DNA from: Mesodorylaimus sp. YZB2_4
Lineage: Eukaryota; Nematoda; Enoplea; Dorylaimida; Dorylaimidae
Direction: 5' to 3'
DNA: 64,000 bases
Assembly (NCBI GenBank): GCA_030248295.1
Contig: JASANH010000770.1
Span: forward strand, 1,235,080-1,299,079
Position 1 is the stretch's first letter. Each line of letters opens with the position of its first letter. The notes under the pieces were generated by a model. That model saw only the letters and a program-made list of their open reading frames with translations. It made no database searches and was not told the origin of the DNA. Below, piece after piece: positions 45,040-56,257 of the stretch. The translations under genes were made by a program, and so were the position numbers.

Positions 45040-46143
45040 ATGGTCGAGAATTCCTCCACAGTTTCCACGATCCCAGAGAATTCTACTGTGTCTAAAGTCG
45101 CATTGACAAAAGAAGAGCTTTGGTTTCAACTTACCTTTGCATATGGCACTATTGGTTTAGTTTCCGCTGTAGTGCACACTCTGATCGCTATATATGCTTT
45201 CCGGGTCGAACGCCTCCACAATCGTTTTTATGTTTTCATATTCTTCATGTCAATTGCTCGTGTTTTATATGGAATTAGTCACGTGGTCCTGAGTGTTCAG
45301 AGAATTCTACGAACCCTTGGGATAGTAAGTGTATCGATGACGTCCCTGAAGTGTCACGCTGTTCATTTTTTCGTATATATCTCGGCAACCTTGGATCTGT
45401 TCCTGCTCCTGTTGCTGGTCATCGACAGAACTGTGTCCTTCTTGAATCCAATCGCTTACCGCAATATGTCCGCTAAACAAGCCACTTGTCTGTGCATATT
45501 TGCGTACATATTTTGCTTAATTTTCCGTTTGTTACCGTCTTATGATGGTATTTCGACAACGGAAATCGTGCACTGTGTCAACAGTTTGTCACCAGTCACA
45601 TCCATTTATGGTCTTTATGGCAAGTACTTGGACTTCACCCTCAGTATTTTGATACTGATAGCGTACGCAATTTTGTTGTTATCAGCTCATTTGCAGATGA
45701 CGAAAGGAAAGAATTCTTCTGTTGGTGACGCTGGCTTAAAAAAGTCCATGAAAGTTTTACCTTTTTTGCGTCTGCAATTGTTTGCACATTGTTCGCTTAT
45801 ACTGAGCTCGAGGATGATGCAATTGGCGGCGGGCTACATCGGCGATGAGACGCCATTAGCTCAACGACTGATTGCTTATTACGCAGAGATTTGTTCTTTC
45901 GATGTTCTGCTCAATGCGGCGATATTTTTCTGGAAGTATCCCAAATCGTGGCGGGCATGTGTAAAAATGGTTTGCGGGGAAAGGGTGGCCCAAGTTTTGT
46001 CGAAGCAACAATATGACAAAGAGAAAGCGACAACTGGTGTGTTATTTCCTCTGTCGCCATCGGCAGTTTCTCCGAATACGAAATCCCAAGTACACAAAGT
46101 TCGTGTGAAAAGCTTATCAGACGCAATGGCCATTGTTAGCTGA
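45040..46143 (+). CDS. Intronless rhodopsin-like 7TM receptor G2
   Basis: This receptor has 367 residues from the ATG at 45040, chosen because it aligns with the G1 start; the frame is open 26 codons further up. It has the same helices, DRT motif and loop-2 cysteine as G1. From about 45205 to 45995 the DNA differs from G1 at only about a dozen places, several of them silent. The first 55 codons and the last 50 are clearly diverged (KALT/EELWFQLTFAYG against ALTEAELWFQLVFAYG; tails unrelated in detail). N-glycosylation sequons (NSS, NST) lie near the N terminus. Function as for G1 unknown. Confidence 0.85.
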   Translation: MVENSSTVSTIPENSTVSKVALTKEELWFQLTFAYGTIGLVSAVVHTLIAIYAFRVERLHNRFYVFIFFMSIARVLYGISHVVLSVQRILRTLGIVSVSMTSLKCHAVHFFVYISATLDLFLLLLLVIDRTVSFLNPIAYRNMSAKQATCLCIFAYIFCLIFRLLPSYDGISTTEIVHCVNSLSPVTSIYGLYGKYLDFTLSILILIAYAILLLSAHLQMTKGKNSSVGDAGLKKSMKVLPFLRLQLFAHCSLILSSRMMQLAAGYIGDETPLAQRLIAYYAEICSFDVLLNAAIFFWKYPKSWRACVKMVCGERVAQVLSKQQYDKEKATTGVLFPLSPSAVSPNTKSQVHKVRVKSLSDAMAIVS

Positions 46144-47061
46144 TACATCGCAAAGTTCGCGTGCGCTTGTGTTCGCGATCGACGACATTATGTTTCAAGA
46201 AATGGTGGTGGATTTAAATTGATCAATGTGTTTTGCATCGGCGTCGTAAATGCCGCCCTGATTTCGATATAGTTTAGAGTACGAGGGCTATTACGTAGTC
46301 GTCTCTCAGTGTTAGCCTGGGCACAATGCGTTGATGCGGGTAGTAGTGTCACATACAGTATATAATTGCACTCAAATGCTATAATTGGCCGCAAGCTAGT
46401 ATTCAAGTACAGTACCTCATGTTGTGACGATAATAATTGAGTGCAGGCGCCCTTGGCTTATATCCTAAAGTTAAGGGTTAGAAAAATAGCTCGATCCCTG
46501 GACAAACTGGCATTCAGGTAGGTAGGTCAGGTTGTTCTACATTATTCTTAAACTCTAGACGGAATAGATTTTAAGCATGAGAATATTAGAGACGCCGAGA
46601 TGGGGTCTAGTACTCTTTATCTGAGACAATCAAATCCTAATAGACTCACAAAAAGCATCGCCGCTGTTACGTTTGATGATGAGTGAGAGTACAACTATGA
46701 ACGAGTTCGAGGAATAGTAGCTAGAATTGCTATCGCGCAAAACTCGGCGCCAGGATACCACCGCCAAAAACGGATCGCAACGTTTTGAGATATAGTATGA
46801 TATATCATGGACGGAGATCTCATACTCTTTTTTTCAATATATTCTCCCGCTTCTTTGACTAACTCTTCGCTCAAATCTGCATTTTGCGTGGGTCAATTAG
46901 AATCAAAAGCTTCGCTGGTTCCTGATGATAGGAGAAACTCCACTCACTACTTTCACAAAATTTGTCTGACCTTATGCCCCACAAAGCGCAGCATAAAAGA
47001 AACCCAGAATTGCAACAACTGAAACACGGCTACGAACAGCCTCAGATGGCATAATTTTCAA
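46144..47061. other. Intergenic between G2 and T3
   Basis: The two genes converge here, so this should be 3' flanking DNA. No feature was recognised apart from copies of the common phrase ACATACAGTA. Confidence 0.4.
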
Positions 47062-47762
47062 TCAGTACCTTATAATCGGATAAATTGGATGAATCACTCC
47101 ATTCTCTATCCGGGAAAGTGCCACCTTCTCCATATAGTGCCAGCAGCTAATTACAACATAATGGAACCAAGAAAAAGCAATGCACAAGACCAACAAGTAT
47201 GTCCCCGCCAGCGCATCTTTATATCCTGCCTGGGGATCCCTATTTGAATACACAGGGAAATATCCAATGCCTCCTGTCATCATCGAAGCTCCAGGAATGA
47301 TGTGATAATAAATGACGCTAAAGCAGACTCGCACAATCAGCAGCTAGAAAGATGCGATGTTGTTATAATCGAAATATGATCAAAACACACAGCCCAATCT
47401 GAAGCCGATATGGTTTTTAACGCGAGCATTATATGTGGCAGAAGCCAGGACTGTTTTCTCATCTTGGCCCCGTACATCATGGCTGGCGTGGCGATGGGAC
47501 AAGTAATAAAAATCCCAACAAGGACTCCAAAAATGAACACACAAGGCACATTAAAATCTTCATTTACCAGGATCACGGTGTCTATGATCAGGCTGACTAC
47601 AAGTGGTACGAGAAGAACCAACTCGGCAATGCCAACATGGAAAGCATGGGTTTGAATATCGTAAAGACAACAGCAACAGACTCTTTTTAGCTTCCTTCGG
47701 ATGCGTGATGGCCGAATGTTCCGTCCTTTGATCTGAGGAGCTGTCATTGCGGTCCACCGCAT
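47062..47762 (-). CDS. Four-helix LAPTM/DUF7027-like membrane protein, copy T3 (divergent)
   Basis: Exons about 47762-47391 and 47343-47062 give about 217 residues. The marks are RVCCCCLYDIQTHAFHVGIAEL, then MMYGAKMRKQSWLLPHIMLA, then a second exon opening LLIVRVCFSVIYYHII. In the other copies the intron follows PHIxxx at once. Here no donor sits there, and the only in-phase GT is 12 codons later (GTGTGT), which leaves an intron of just 47 nt. The C-terminal sorting motif CYxYL is replaced by CWHYM, and the tail is about 20 residues longer. It may be functionally diverged or decaying. Confidence 0.7.
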
Positions 47763-48351
47763 CAAAACTGCCTTCCACTCTCTTTTTTTGACGATGCTAT
47801 TTTCTATCTACAGCACCAGAACCCTACATTGCACTTTTTTTAAAACAAAACTTTCTGGGTTTTTGAATCGACTTTGTGGATTTCCTCTTGCCTGCATAAT
47901 TATCTCGATTTGTCTAGAATACATGTCACTGCTTGGAAAGAATTATTTGCCTATGGTGTTTCCATTTAGAATCGGCTAAATCGTACTGTACCTGCATGGG
48001 TTTCCGGGCGACGTAGATACAAAAAATGGAAAGAGAATTTGTGTAGGAAAGAGCCCAGATAATTTATTCATTCTTTGGATATCGTGATTAAGTGAATTAA
48101 TTACGTCATACCCAACAGAAGTAAAACAGAATTTTTCGCGTTTCGTGGAACAAACTCGCCTTCATTCCAAAAACAAAGTATTATTTCGTTTCTTCATAAC
48201 AGAAATCCAGACTGTGGAGCGTGATCGAGCATGATTGTATTTATGTATCAAGTTATAGCAGCAGCGAGCATGCTCATATACTGTATGTAGACCCCGTGTG
48301 AAAAGGATAGAATCAATCAAATGAATACAACCACTCCGATCCTTTGTACAT

Positions 48352-48505
48352 CTTCATGTTTTACCACAACACAAAAAGCTAATGCGGACTCGAGGCGCAG
48401 GGACGCATTACCATTCACATAAAATAATTACCAGACCGCGACTCGAACACTCGCCTGTAACCTGGCTTGAAAGGGAGAGGCCAAACCCGCCAGCCCGCAG
48501 CTCCT
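48352..48505 (-). mobile_element. tRNA-derived SINE, family 2, copy
   Basis: On the minus strand the head contains a B-box-like GTTCGAGTCGCGG and the end reads GTGGTAAAACATGAAGATG. It matches the copies at 23.8, 53.9 and 55.0 kb along its whole length, with some deletions. Confidence 0.7.
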
Positions 48506-48973
48506 GTACCTGTACTTATCTTTCGTCACCTTGCATTGCATGATTCCCAGAAATAATTAGGCTTACCCACGCTCACCACGCGCATAATTGCAAATATGTA
48601 TTTCCAGAGAGTCACCAGTATCGATCATGGGTCAAGAGCCGCCTACCGAAAATAACACTGGAGAAATTTTGAATTGAGGTACTCCCTTCCCGGCGTCGTA
48701 CCTGGACAGTTCAGAAACTACTGTACTATAAATTTGGTTGTTTTGCAAAGGATGAACCTTTGGCACCATATTGATGTTTTCTGTTGATATTTTTCATATA
48801 TATAGGAAGTAAATACCATTCATACCATTCCATACCATTAAATACCATTCCTAGTCCTCCAATCCATCTGGTTTAACGATTTTCCGCTCACATACTCTAC
48901 AGTAGTTTCCCAGGGTGTGGTCAGTCACTGATGCATTGCGACATTAAGTGGCGTGTGGTCACGGATGAAACGG

Positions 48974-49025
48974 GTGTCCTCGTATAGTGGTACGGGACTG
49001 CCGCCGTACCACTATACGAGGACAC
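48974..49025. repeat. Perfect 22-bp hairpin with 8-nt loop
   Basis: GTGTCCTCGTATAGTGGTAC followed by GG (48974-48995) is matched exactly by its reverse complement at 49004-49025. The loop is GACTGCCG. No mismatch. It is not in a gene. Confidence 0.85.
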
Positions 49026-50197
49026 AAAGCCAAACACGCCTATTTCACGGAGCCGATGGATACTCTGCTCGATGATTTTGAGAATAAAGTCGTTAGTTCT
49101 TCGGGAGAACTTCGAAGCCTGGCACATTTTTATTTCTCACATCAGGGCGCTGATCTGCTGCTACCTTTGTTCGATCTGTGAGTTCTTCAAGGTTATCTGC
49201 GGCTTTGCGTCATTATCGGCAGGACAAAAACAGTATAGATCAATAAATCAACTATATTTTCTTTTGTATTGTGGTAGTACTGCGCATTATATACTCGTAT
49301 GTGCTTGCAGATACTCTGAGAGAGCCTGGTTGACAATTCTGCTACCCATATTCTTCTGGCATGAAAGGCTCACATGGCAGTGATTCCAAGCTCGCCATGA
49401 GGATAATTGTAGCCCCAAAACTCTGAACGGAGGTTAGCGTGTTTATTTGGTTGGAACGACGGCAAAATGAAAGGCGAAAGCAGGGTGTTATTGCTAACTA
49501 GGAATGCGGTACATGAGATATGTGCTGCATTACATAGCTTCTTTGACTCTTCCAAGCGCACCATTCATCCATCAACGCTCGGACGCTGAAGATCGAAAAC
49601 AACAAGTGGCAGAGGCTTATGGAGCCCAGATTTTATGAAAATGTCGGAAGCGTGATGATGTTAGAAAACGCTTATATGAAGGACTAGCTCACATCAGTTA
49701 CATTCCAGGAGACTACTTTTTGCACGGGCATGGCAACAAGGCATTTGGTCCATCTTGGTGCGATTTAGTCATTGACGCAGATGATGTGCGATATCACTTT
49801 TTAATGTATTCTTTGACTAATCTACGCATGCTTCCTGCCCCACGATCTTATGTTGATGCGCTGAAGCGTTTACGTAAGGAATAAACAGTACGTACAGTAT
49901 ATGCGGGTGCAGGTCAGGTCAAAACAGAATTTAGCGTACGTAAGGCCAACATTATAATATTGACCAGAGAGAGGATAGCATTATTTAATTATCGATGGCC
50001 TAGTAAATTTTTCAGACGCTGATAAGCATAGAATTTAAAACCTCGCGCGATGCGCAAGAAAACCATTCTTTGTTCCCCTATTACCTTGTTTTATAGCTTT
50101 TTTAAAACATTCTGCAAATTTTGTACAAAATCACAGGCCTATCGCTGATTCCCGCAAAAAAGCACAAAATTTCTGCTTTGCACAGCACTCGGATCTT

Positions 50198-51011
50198 TCA
50201 GGCTAGTCTAACTGGATTAGCTCCACTGCTAACCAAAAATCCATAGCATCGGGCAATAACGTACAGGAAGAAGCCCATAACTATTGCTCCGCTGAGCATA
50301 ACGACTCCGTAGGCGACCATGTGAGTGGCTGCATCATCATTAAGTTTATTCATAGCATAGCTGCCAACTATGACCACGAACAAGCCATAAGTGATGCTGG
50401 CGACTATTGCCAATGCCTGCTAAACGAAGGGCAAGATATAATTGATAAGAACTGCATAAACCACATATTCTATTAGAAGTCTCTTTAAGTTCGTTAGAAG
50501 TCAAGTTACCCCCTGCAGAAATCTGCCAGGTAAGGTAGTGGAGTAAAATGAGGGATAGGTATCTCCCGATTATCCCAGCGGATTCGACTCGATACTGTGG
50601 CAGCTTATTTGCATATACTGTTGTATCTGACATGACTGGCTCGAAGGAAGCTCCGGACTAAATAAACATGAATCCTTTCTGACCAAAATTACTTACTAAG
50701 ACGACAATATGCGGCAACAAAAATGATGGTTTTCTGTGTCTCGTTCCATATATCATTAAGGAAATGACCGTGAGCCAGACGGCACAGCCGATTATTCGTC
50801 CAGTCAAGTCTGGGACACTAATATCGAATCTGTCTGTCAGGAAGTAGACTGTGTCGATGGTCATTAACACCGCACTGATGGCCAGCATAGCAAGTTCAAT
50901 CATTCCCACTGCGACAGCGTACATTCGAACACCGCAACAGCAAAGGGAGCTATTTTGTTTATCGTCGTCCACATGGACAACAAGGGGTCCACCGCTTTTA
51001 TGAACAGTCAT
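50198..51011 (-). CDS. Four-helix LAPTM/DUF7027-like membrane protein, copy T4
   Basis: Exons 51011-50697 and 50416-50198 join in phase 0 to 177 residues. SLCCCGVRMYAVAVGMIEL begins helix 1, YGTRHRKPSFLLPHIVVL ends exon 1 with a strong GTAAGT donor, and exon 2 opens ALAIVASITYG. The C terminus is ARCYGFLVSSG, with YxxL kept. Four spans are clear. The N terminus has an acidic DDDK stretch before the cysteines. Confidence 0.85.
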
Positions 51012-52900
51012 GGCTGGGGAGCACGAGTCGCAGAGGCTTTTGCCGTATGAGCTTCTGCAATATCTTTCGGGCTCTTTTATATGTGTTCGTTCACAGAAAG
51101 AAGCTGTTTCGAATTTTTCAGAAAAGATAACAGCTGACTCGTTCGATCTTTTTTGCGTGGGAGGCCGGACTTCATGATGGCACTTTTGACATTATTTGTT
51201 CAGCTAATCTTTAGTCATATGGCCAGGTGATCTTGCTGGGATTCCCCGACCTCGATATTCCCAACAAGTGAAAGCTGCGTTCCATAAACCTCAGCCAGTT
51301 GTTGTTTTCAATCTTGCTTTATGACTAGTGAAAGAATACTGCGCTGGGGAAGATTCGGAGAAACTGTTTAGTGCAGCACATGAGGATCGATCAGGAACTA
51401 TCAAATAACCGCGGCACCTGACAATCACATGCAGAAACCAGCTGGATGATATTGAACCCATCAAAAATGTGATTCCATAATTAATTACAAAAGAACCATT
51501 GCTGAAGCCTTGCTTTTTTTTATAACAGCAGCACTGGGATAGCTGTAGCCGATATTATTTCTCTAATTCCAGTGACCAGTCCGGCACATACGCCATTGAT
51601 GATTGTGAATACCTAAATAAATACAAAGTGAACATAACACACCGAGCGCGTTTGAGGATGTGTGCATATCTTCATATTTACCATGAAATCATAATAAACG
51701 TGGCATGCAGACTACTTGGATGATAGGGAAACCAATGGCAATGACTTAAACAAATTTTAAATCTCGCGCCGTTTCGAATTTTAAACTTTTTATATCCCTT
51801 ATCCCCCCGGCGCCTGACAAATATATCACCCCCCTCCCCATTACCGCATGGAGCTCATCACACCTAGTCACGTTCTAACCTATAGAATATCATGCTGGTT
51901 AGGGCAGCTGTTTGCATGGAGCATTATCTACTTATGGTTGCTTGATTTGAGTTTCATATTTGGGCAGAGATTTTTCACGCCACTGATTGTGAGCCAATGC
52001 CTTTTTGGAAAACTGCTGATACTGTCGCCTACTTGGTTATTTTGCACACAGGGCATTTACCGCATATAAAACCTCACTCATATATCCTGTGTAAGAATTT
52101 CGTATTTCTGGTTCGACGAAAGCAAGATACCAAGATCCAACGACTGCTTTCGAGGGACGGCGGCCAAAATAAGACTTCAATTCCAACATTCTTTCTCAGG
52201 GTGTGTGAAATATAGGTTCAGATGGAGGTCCCTTTGGGAGTATTCAGTGCATAGGCACTTTGTGTACTATATGCTTCAATTGATTATTATATGTATGTTC
52301 CGAATAGATATTGAAAGATGGGAACAAAATTAGATCCCTTGTCGCATGACATACAGTATATCAACACCATGCAGCTCATCAAACAATAGTAACGATCCAC
52401 AAATGCCCCTAGTTTGGCTCTAGTAGTCACTAGCATAGAAGTCACTGAGGATTTCTCAGTCTGTCCTCTCCACAGCTTCTTTCAGACTCTAATTTGACCG
52501 CAGTAAAATTCTAGAAAGATCTCTGTCTAGCTAGCTTAACCATGTTTTGTCTTAGCTTCTTTCTTACCATGTCTGTCGTAGCTTCTCTTAGCATTATTGC
52601 ATCAGTATAAGCAGAAATGCTGATCACAGTTTCCTCGTAGCTTATTATAGGCTTCGTCTCTGAGGTTTAGATACAACCAACTGATTCATTACAGTGCAGC
52701 TCCTTCGGTTCGTGAATCAGCCAATTGTATGACTTAATCTCAACGGACTTAAGAACATACCTAGTTGGTTTTAGAGGAAAAATAACAATTGTGTTTGTAC
52801 GGGTTTCCCCTTTATTTTTATCAATGCGGAGCAGTTCGCTTGGTAAAGAAGCTGAATAGCGCGGAACACAGCTGAAGTGATGCCAAAGGCTATGGATTAA
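51012..52900. other. Intergenic with a lone T-family exon remnant
   Basis: Apart from the remnant at 51526-51612 nothing was recognised. A plus frame at 51848-52069 is hydrophobic but has no family likeness. Confidence 0.4.
51526..51612 (-). pseudogene. Remnant of exon 2 of a four-helix LAPTM-like gene
   Basis: After a TTTAG acceptor the minus strand reads VFTIINGVCAGLVTGIREII, which lines up with the start of exon 2 in T1, T4 and T5 (VLAIVGFAIRG, ALAIVASITYG, VVAVMASIIRG). It ends in a stop after about 28 codons and no matching exon 1 is found upstream. It is probably what is left of a sixth family member. Confidence 0.45.
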
Positions 52901-52904
52901 ATTG

Positions 52905-53943
52905 CAAGCATTTCTACTCAACCACCCACAATCACTGTCGCCTTGACCAGTGTCGAGCTTTAGTTTCAACTCGTTTTTGCCCATGGTCTTCTTGGCATTA
53001 TTTCTGTTATCACGCATTCTCTTATCACCACGTGCGTTTACGAAATCGAGCGCTTACGAAACCGATTTTATGTTTTTACATTTTTTATGTCCATTGCTCG
53101 TGTGCTATATGGTCTCAGTCACGTGATGATTAGCATTCATAGAATTCTTCGGACATTGAAAATAGTGGGCACAGAAACCACATTTTTCACCTGTCATTCC
53201 ATCAATATTTTTGTCTATATAGCGGCAACATTAGATCTTGTATTTTTGTAACTCTTACTTGCGTACAGAGCAATATCATTTCTTCGACCCTAGTTTTATC
53301 GCACTTTGTCAGTCAAACAGGCACCGGTGATTTGCATAGGCGCTTCTTTAGTTTGCATTGTTGTTCGCTTTTTCCCATCTTATGCCGGCGTCAGCTACAG
53401 TCATGGTACAGTGCATCAATAACTTCTCTCCTGTCACACGGACATACAGTACGGCTTATACGGCAAGTACTTCGATTTCGCTCTGTGCATTCTTATATTA
53501 CTAGCATACGGTACCTATCTCGGTCGTCTCAGCTCATCACAGCATCGCTCGTGGCACCAGTACCAGTGTGGGCGAAGCGGCTTTCAAAAAGTCCATGAAA
53601 GTATTGCCATTGCTGCGCCAGCAGTTACTCGTTTATTGCTCGTTGGTGTTAAGCTCGAAATGCATACAGTTAGCTGCTGGATATATCGGCGATGAAAAAC
53701 CTTTAGCTCAACGATTAATTGTCAATTACGCCTGGATAGCATCGTTGGGTGTTGTGGTGAATACGGCAATATTTTATTGGAAAAATCAGAAATTAGGGTA
53801 TAACAGTGTGAAAATGATTTCTGGTGAAAACATGGCAGAGATTTTATCAAAACATCATGTTGTCATTCCAACAGCACTGCCCACAAGTCAAGTCGCTCCA
53901 TTTGCCTCAGTTGCATTTGTCAGGACTTTGCACTTCAAATGTT
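52905..53943 (+). pseudogene. Dead 7TM receptor of the G family
   Basis: The translated pieces cover the whole receptor: VALTSVEL-stop-FQLVFAHG (the Trp of the other copies is TAG), then RNRFYVFTFFMSIARVLYG, CHSINIFVYIAATLDLVFL followed by TAA, YGLYGKYFDFALCILI, KKSMKVLPLLRQQLLVYCS, and NTAIFYWKNQK. At least three stops and two or more frameshifts break it. The DRT region is lost. It is nearer to G4 than to G1/G2 in several places (IERLRNRFYVF, SHVMISIHRILRT). Confidence 0.85.
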
Positions 53944-54090
53944 GATGTGCATGTTTTACCACATCACCAAACGCTTATGCCCACTCGAGGGTGAAGCGAC
54001 ACATTTTACGCGAAATGATCTACCGGCCCGCGAGTCGAACACGCGCCCGTAACTGCGCACCTGGCCGCCCTAACCCGCCGGCCGTCAAAT
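53940..54090 (-). mobile_element. tRNA-derived SINE, family 2, copy
   Basis: This is the best-kept copy. On the minus strand it begins GGCCGGCGGGTTAGGGCGGC, has the B-box-like GTTCGACTCGCGG, and ends GTGATGTGGTAAAACATG. It starts directly at the end of the dead receptor and shares its head with the copy at 55.03 kb. Confidence 0.75.
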
Positions 54091-54306
54091 AATAATTTGA
54101 GGTTATCCACTTTGAATCCATGTCACAGCAAAATGGAATATGATCATCAGCGTTATTACCATCGCAAAGGTCATCCGTTTTGTTCAATACAGCTTCGTCT
54201 TTCAAACCAACTGGTGCGCTTACACTTTGAGATATCTCTCTCCCTCTTGCACAATCGCTGGCTTGTGCGGTTGGTTTCCTCGTCATTCTCCGACCACCAT
54301 GACGGT

Positions 54307-54617
54307 CAGTTCCTGTGCGCGCTATAAATGGACTGTAGGACGAGGGCCCAAAGATGCCAAAAGAGATGGTGGCAGAGTCTGGCTAACCACGAAGAGTAAA
54401 TGTGGTCGGGTTGCCCCTAATTCTCCCCCGATAGGTGCGACTGGTGGCACGGGCACTGGTGCAGTTTTACCAGCATCGATAGCTGACAAAATTAAACTTG
54501 TTAAATTTTCAACCCGACCACCTTTACCCTTCGTGGTTGGCTAGACTCTGCCACCATCTCTTTCGGCATCTTTGGGCCCTCGTCCTACGCGTCCATTCAT
54601 AGCGCGCACAGGAACTG
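54307..54617. repeat. Fold-back element, ~106-bp inverted arms
   Basis: The left arm 54307-54412 and the right arm 54511-54617 are inverted copies with very few mismatches, for example CAGTTCCTGTGCGCGCTAT at the outer end and GGTCGGGTT at the inner end. The spacer is about 98 bp. Frames crossing it are not genes. Confidence 0.85.
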
Positions 54618-55029
54618 GGAAACTTTCACAAAACTCGTTTCGTCGAAACTTTCACAGTGTTTGTGCCATGCAGTGTCGTCATTCTGCAACAAATGGTCCG
54701 ACTAGCACCCAGACGTTCTTCGCTGCTATAATGTCATGCATGGAAAATAAGCAATGGGGCAGGAAATTGTTCTTACAAAACCAGGTATCTAAAAATTCGA
54801 TTTATATTAACCAAAAGAGCAGGATTCATGCTTGTTTTGTCATTCCTGTGTTATCTTGATCGATTTGACCAGTCCACAATTATTTCAAAAACGTGTTAGC
54901 CGATAACGCTATTGATTAACTAAAGAATAATCAATTCCTTTTGCATCATGGGCCTCCCTGCCGTCCTCGTAGCTACAGGGAGGTCAGCAAGCTCAAGGGA
55001 TCTCGTTGTTTCATGCGTCACTTCGAGGA

Positions 55030-55200
55030 AGCTTTGCATTGCCTGACCCGGCCGAGAGGGGGTGTGTAAGGTGGCTTCCACTCTCAGTGCAGTTACCACC
55101 GAGTGTTCGACTCGCGGTCAGGTAAACCATTTTTGCATAACGTGCCCCTTCATCCCGGAGTGCGCATAAGCGTTTGGTGATGCGGTAAAACAGGAACAAG
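55030..55200 (+). mobile_element. tRNA-derived SINE, family 2, copy directly before receptor G4
   Basis: The plus strand has the B-box-like GTTCGACTCGCGG, then CGGAGTGCGCATAAGCGTTT and GGTGATGCGGTAAAACAGGA, ending ACAAGAACA only about 10 bp before the G4 ATG at 55211. The gene's 5' UTR, if longer than 10 nt, must therefore be SINE sequence. Confidence 0.75.
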
Positions 55201-55210
55201 AACAGTGAAA

Positions 55211-56257
55211 ATGGTCGAATGTGATCATAACTGTCTCCTCAACATTTCCAAACATATTTCTGCAGTTTCGTTAAGTAAAGGTGAACGTTGGTTTCAATTG
55301 ATTTTTGCTTATGGCATACTAGGCATAATATCAATTATTCTTCATTCCCTCATCGCTGTGTGCGTCGTTCATGTAGAACGTTTGAGAAATAGATTTTATG
55401 TCTTTATATTCTTTATGTCTCTTGCGCGGTTGCTATATGGAATCAGTCACGTGATGTTAAGCGTACATCGAATTCTGCGAACAATAGGTTTAGCAAGGAC
55501 TGAAATCCTATCCTTAGAATGTCATTCAGTTCATATTTTTGTGTACATATTAGCCACATTGGACATGCTATTGCTGCTAATTTTGGTAATCGATAGGACT
55601 GTAGCTCTTCAGTATCCTTTCTATTATCGTAATTTATCCACCAGGCAGGCCATAAAAATTTGTTTATGTGCTACTTTATTTTGCATTGTATTCCGTTTTT
55701 TGCCCTCTTATGCCGGCGTCTCTATAAGGCATATAGTTCATTGCGTGAATAGTTTGTCCCCAGTTACTGCAGCCTATGGCATATACGGCAAGTATTTGGA
55801 TTTTGTCATGAGTGTGGTGGTGGTTGTTGTTTATGTCGCCATGCTGATCTTGGCTCATAGGCGGGCTAAGATGAAGTCAGAATCCCGAGAAAGCGAGGCA
55901 GTGATCAGAAGCACTTTGAAAATCCTTCCCTTTCTACGTCTGCAATTGATTGTACATTGCACTTTGATAATGACATCCAGATCGATGCAGCTGGTGGCCG
56001 GATATGTCGGCGATGAAACTCAAATGGGACAACGAATGATAGCTTATTATGCGGAAATCTGTTCGCTCGATGTGGTGATCAATGCTGCGGTATTTTATTG
56101 GAAATATCCAAAATTGTGGCACGCAAGTGTGAATCTGGTTTGTGGAGAGCGGGTGGCAAAGTTGGTGTCCAAGCAAAAAGCAGTCCATCCTACGAGCCCT
56201 TCGTCAGTTATTACAGTATCGGCGAACAGATCAGTTGCTGGAACATCTCATCGTTAG
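55211..56257 (+). CDS. Intronless rhodopsin-like 7TM receptor G4
   Basis: The frame encodes 348 residues from the ATG at 55211. It has the same seven-helix layout as G1 and G2 at roughly 60% likeness, with RNRFYVFIFFMSLARLLYG, C-HSVHIFVYILATLDM, VIDRTVALQYPFYYRN, IVHCVNSLSPVTAAYGIYGKY and NAAVFYWKYPK. The DRT motif and loop-2 cysteine are kept. Residues such as SHVMLSVHRILRT agree with the dead copy upstream, so the two are probably sister duplicates. A SINE abuts the start codon. Confidence 0.85.
   Translation: MVECDHNCLLNISKHISAVSLSKGERWFQLIFAYGILGIISIILHSLIAVCVVHVERLRNRFYVFIFFMSLARLLYGISHVMLSVHRILRTIGLARTEILSLECHSVHIFVYILATLDMLLLLILVIDRTVALQYPFYYRNLSTRQAIKICLCATLFCIVFRFLPSYAGVSIRHIVHCVNSLSPVTAAYGIYGKYLDFVMSVVVVVVYVAMLILAHRRAKMKSESRESEAVIRSTLKILPFLRLQLIVHCTLIMTSRSMQLVAGYVGDETQMGQRMIAYYAEICSLDVVINAAVFYWKYPKLWHASVNLVCGERVAKLVSKQKAVHPTSPSSVITVSANRSVAGTSHR

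Larger units (their letters stand above)
47763..50197. other. Intergenic with a SINE and a perfect hairpin
   Basis: The stretch contains SINE family 2 at 48352-48505 and the hairpin at 48974-49025, both listed separately. Frames at 48.9-49.4 and 49.5-49.9 kb show no known domain. Confidence 0.4.

Noticed and set aside
54140-54859. Plus frames of 134 and 95 codons
   Set aside because: They cross the fold-back element, and part of each is the translation of one inverted arm.
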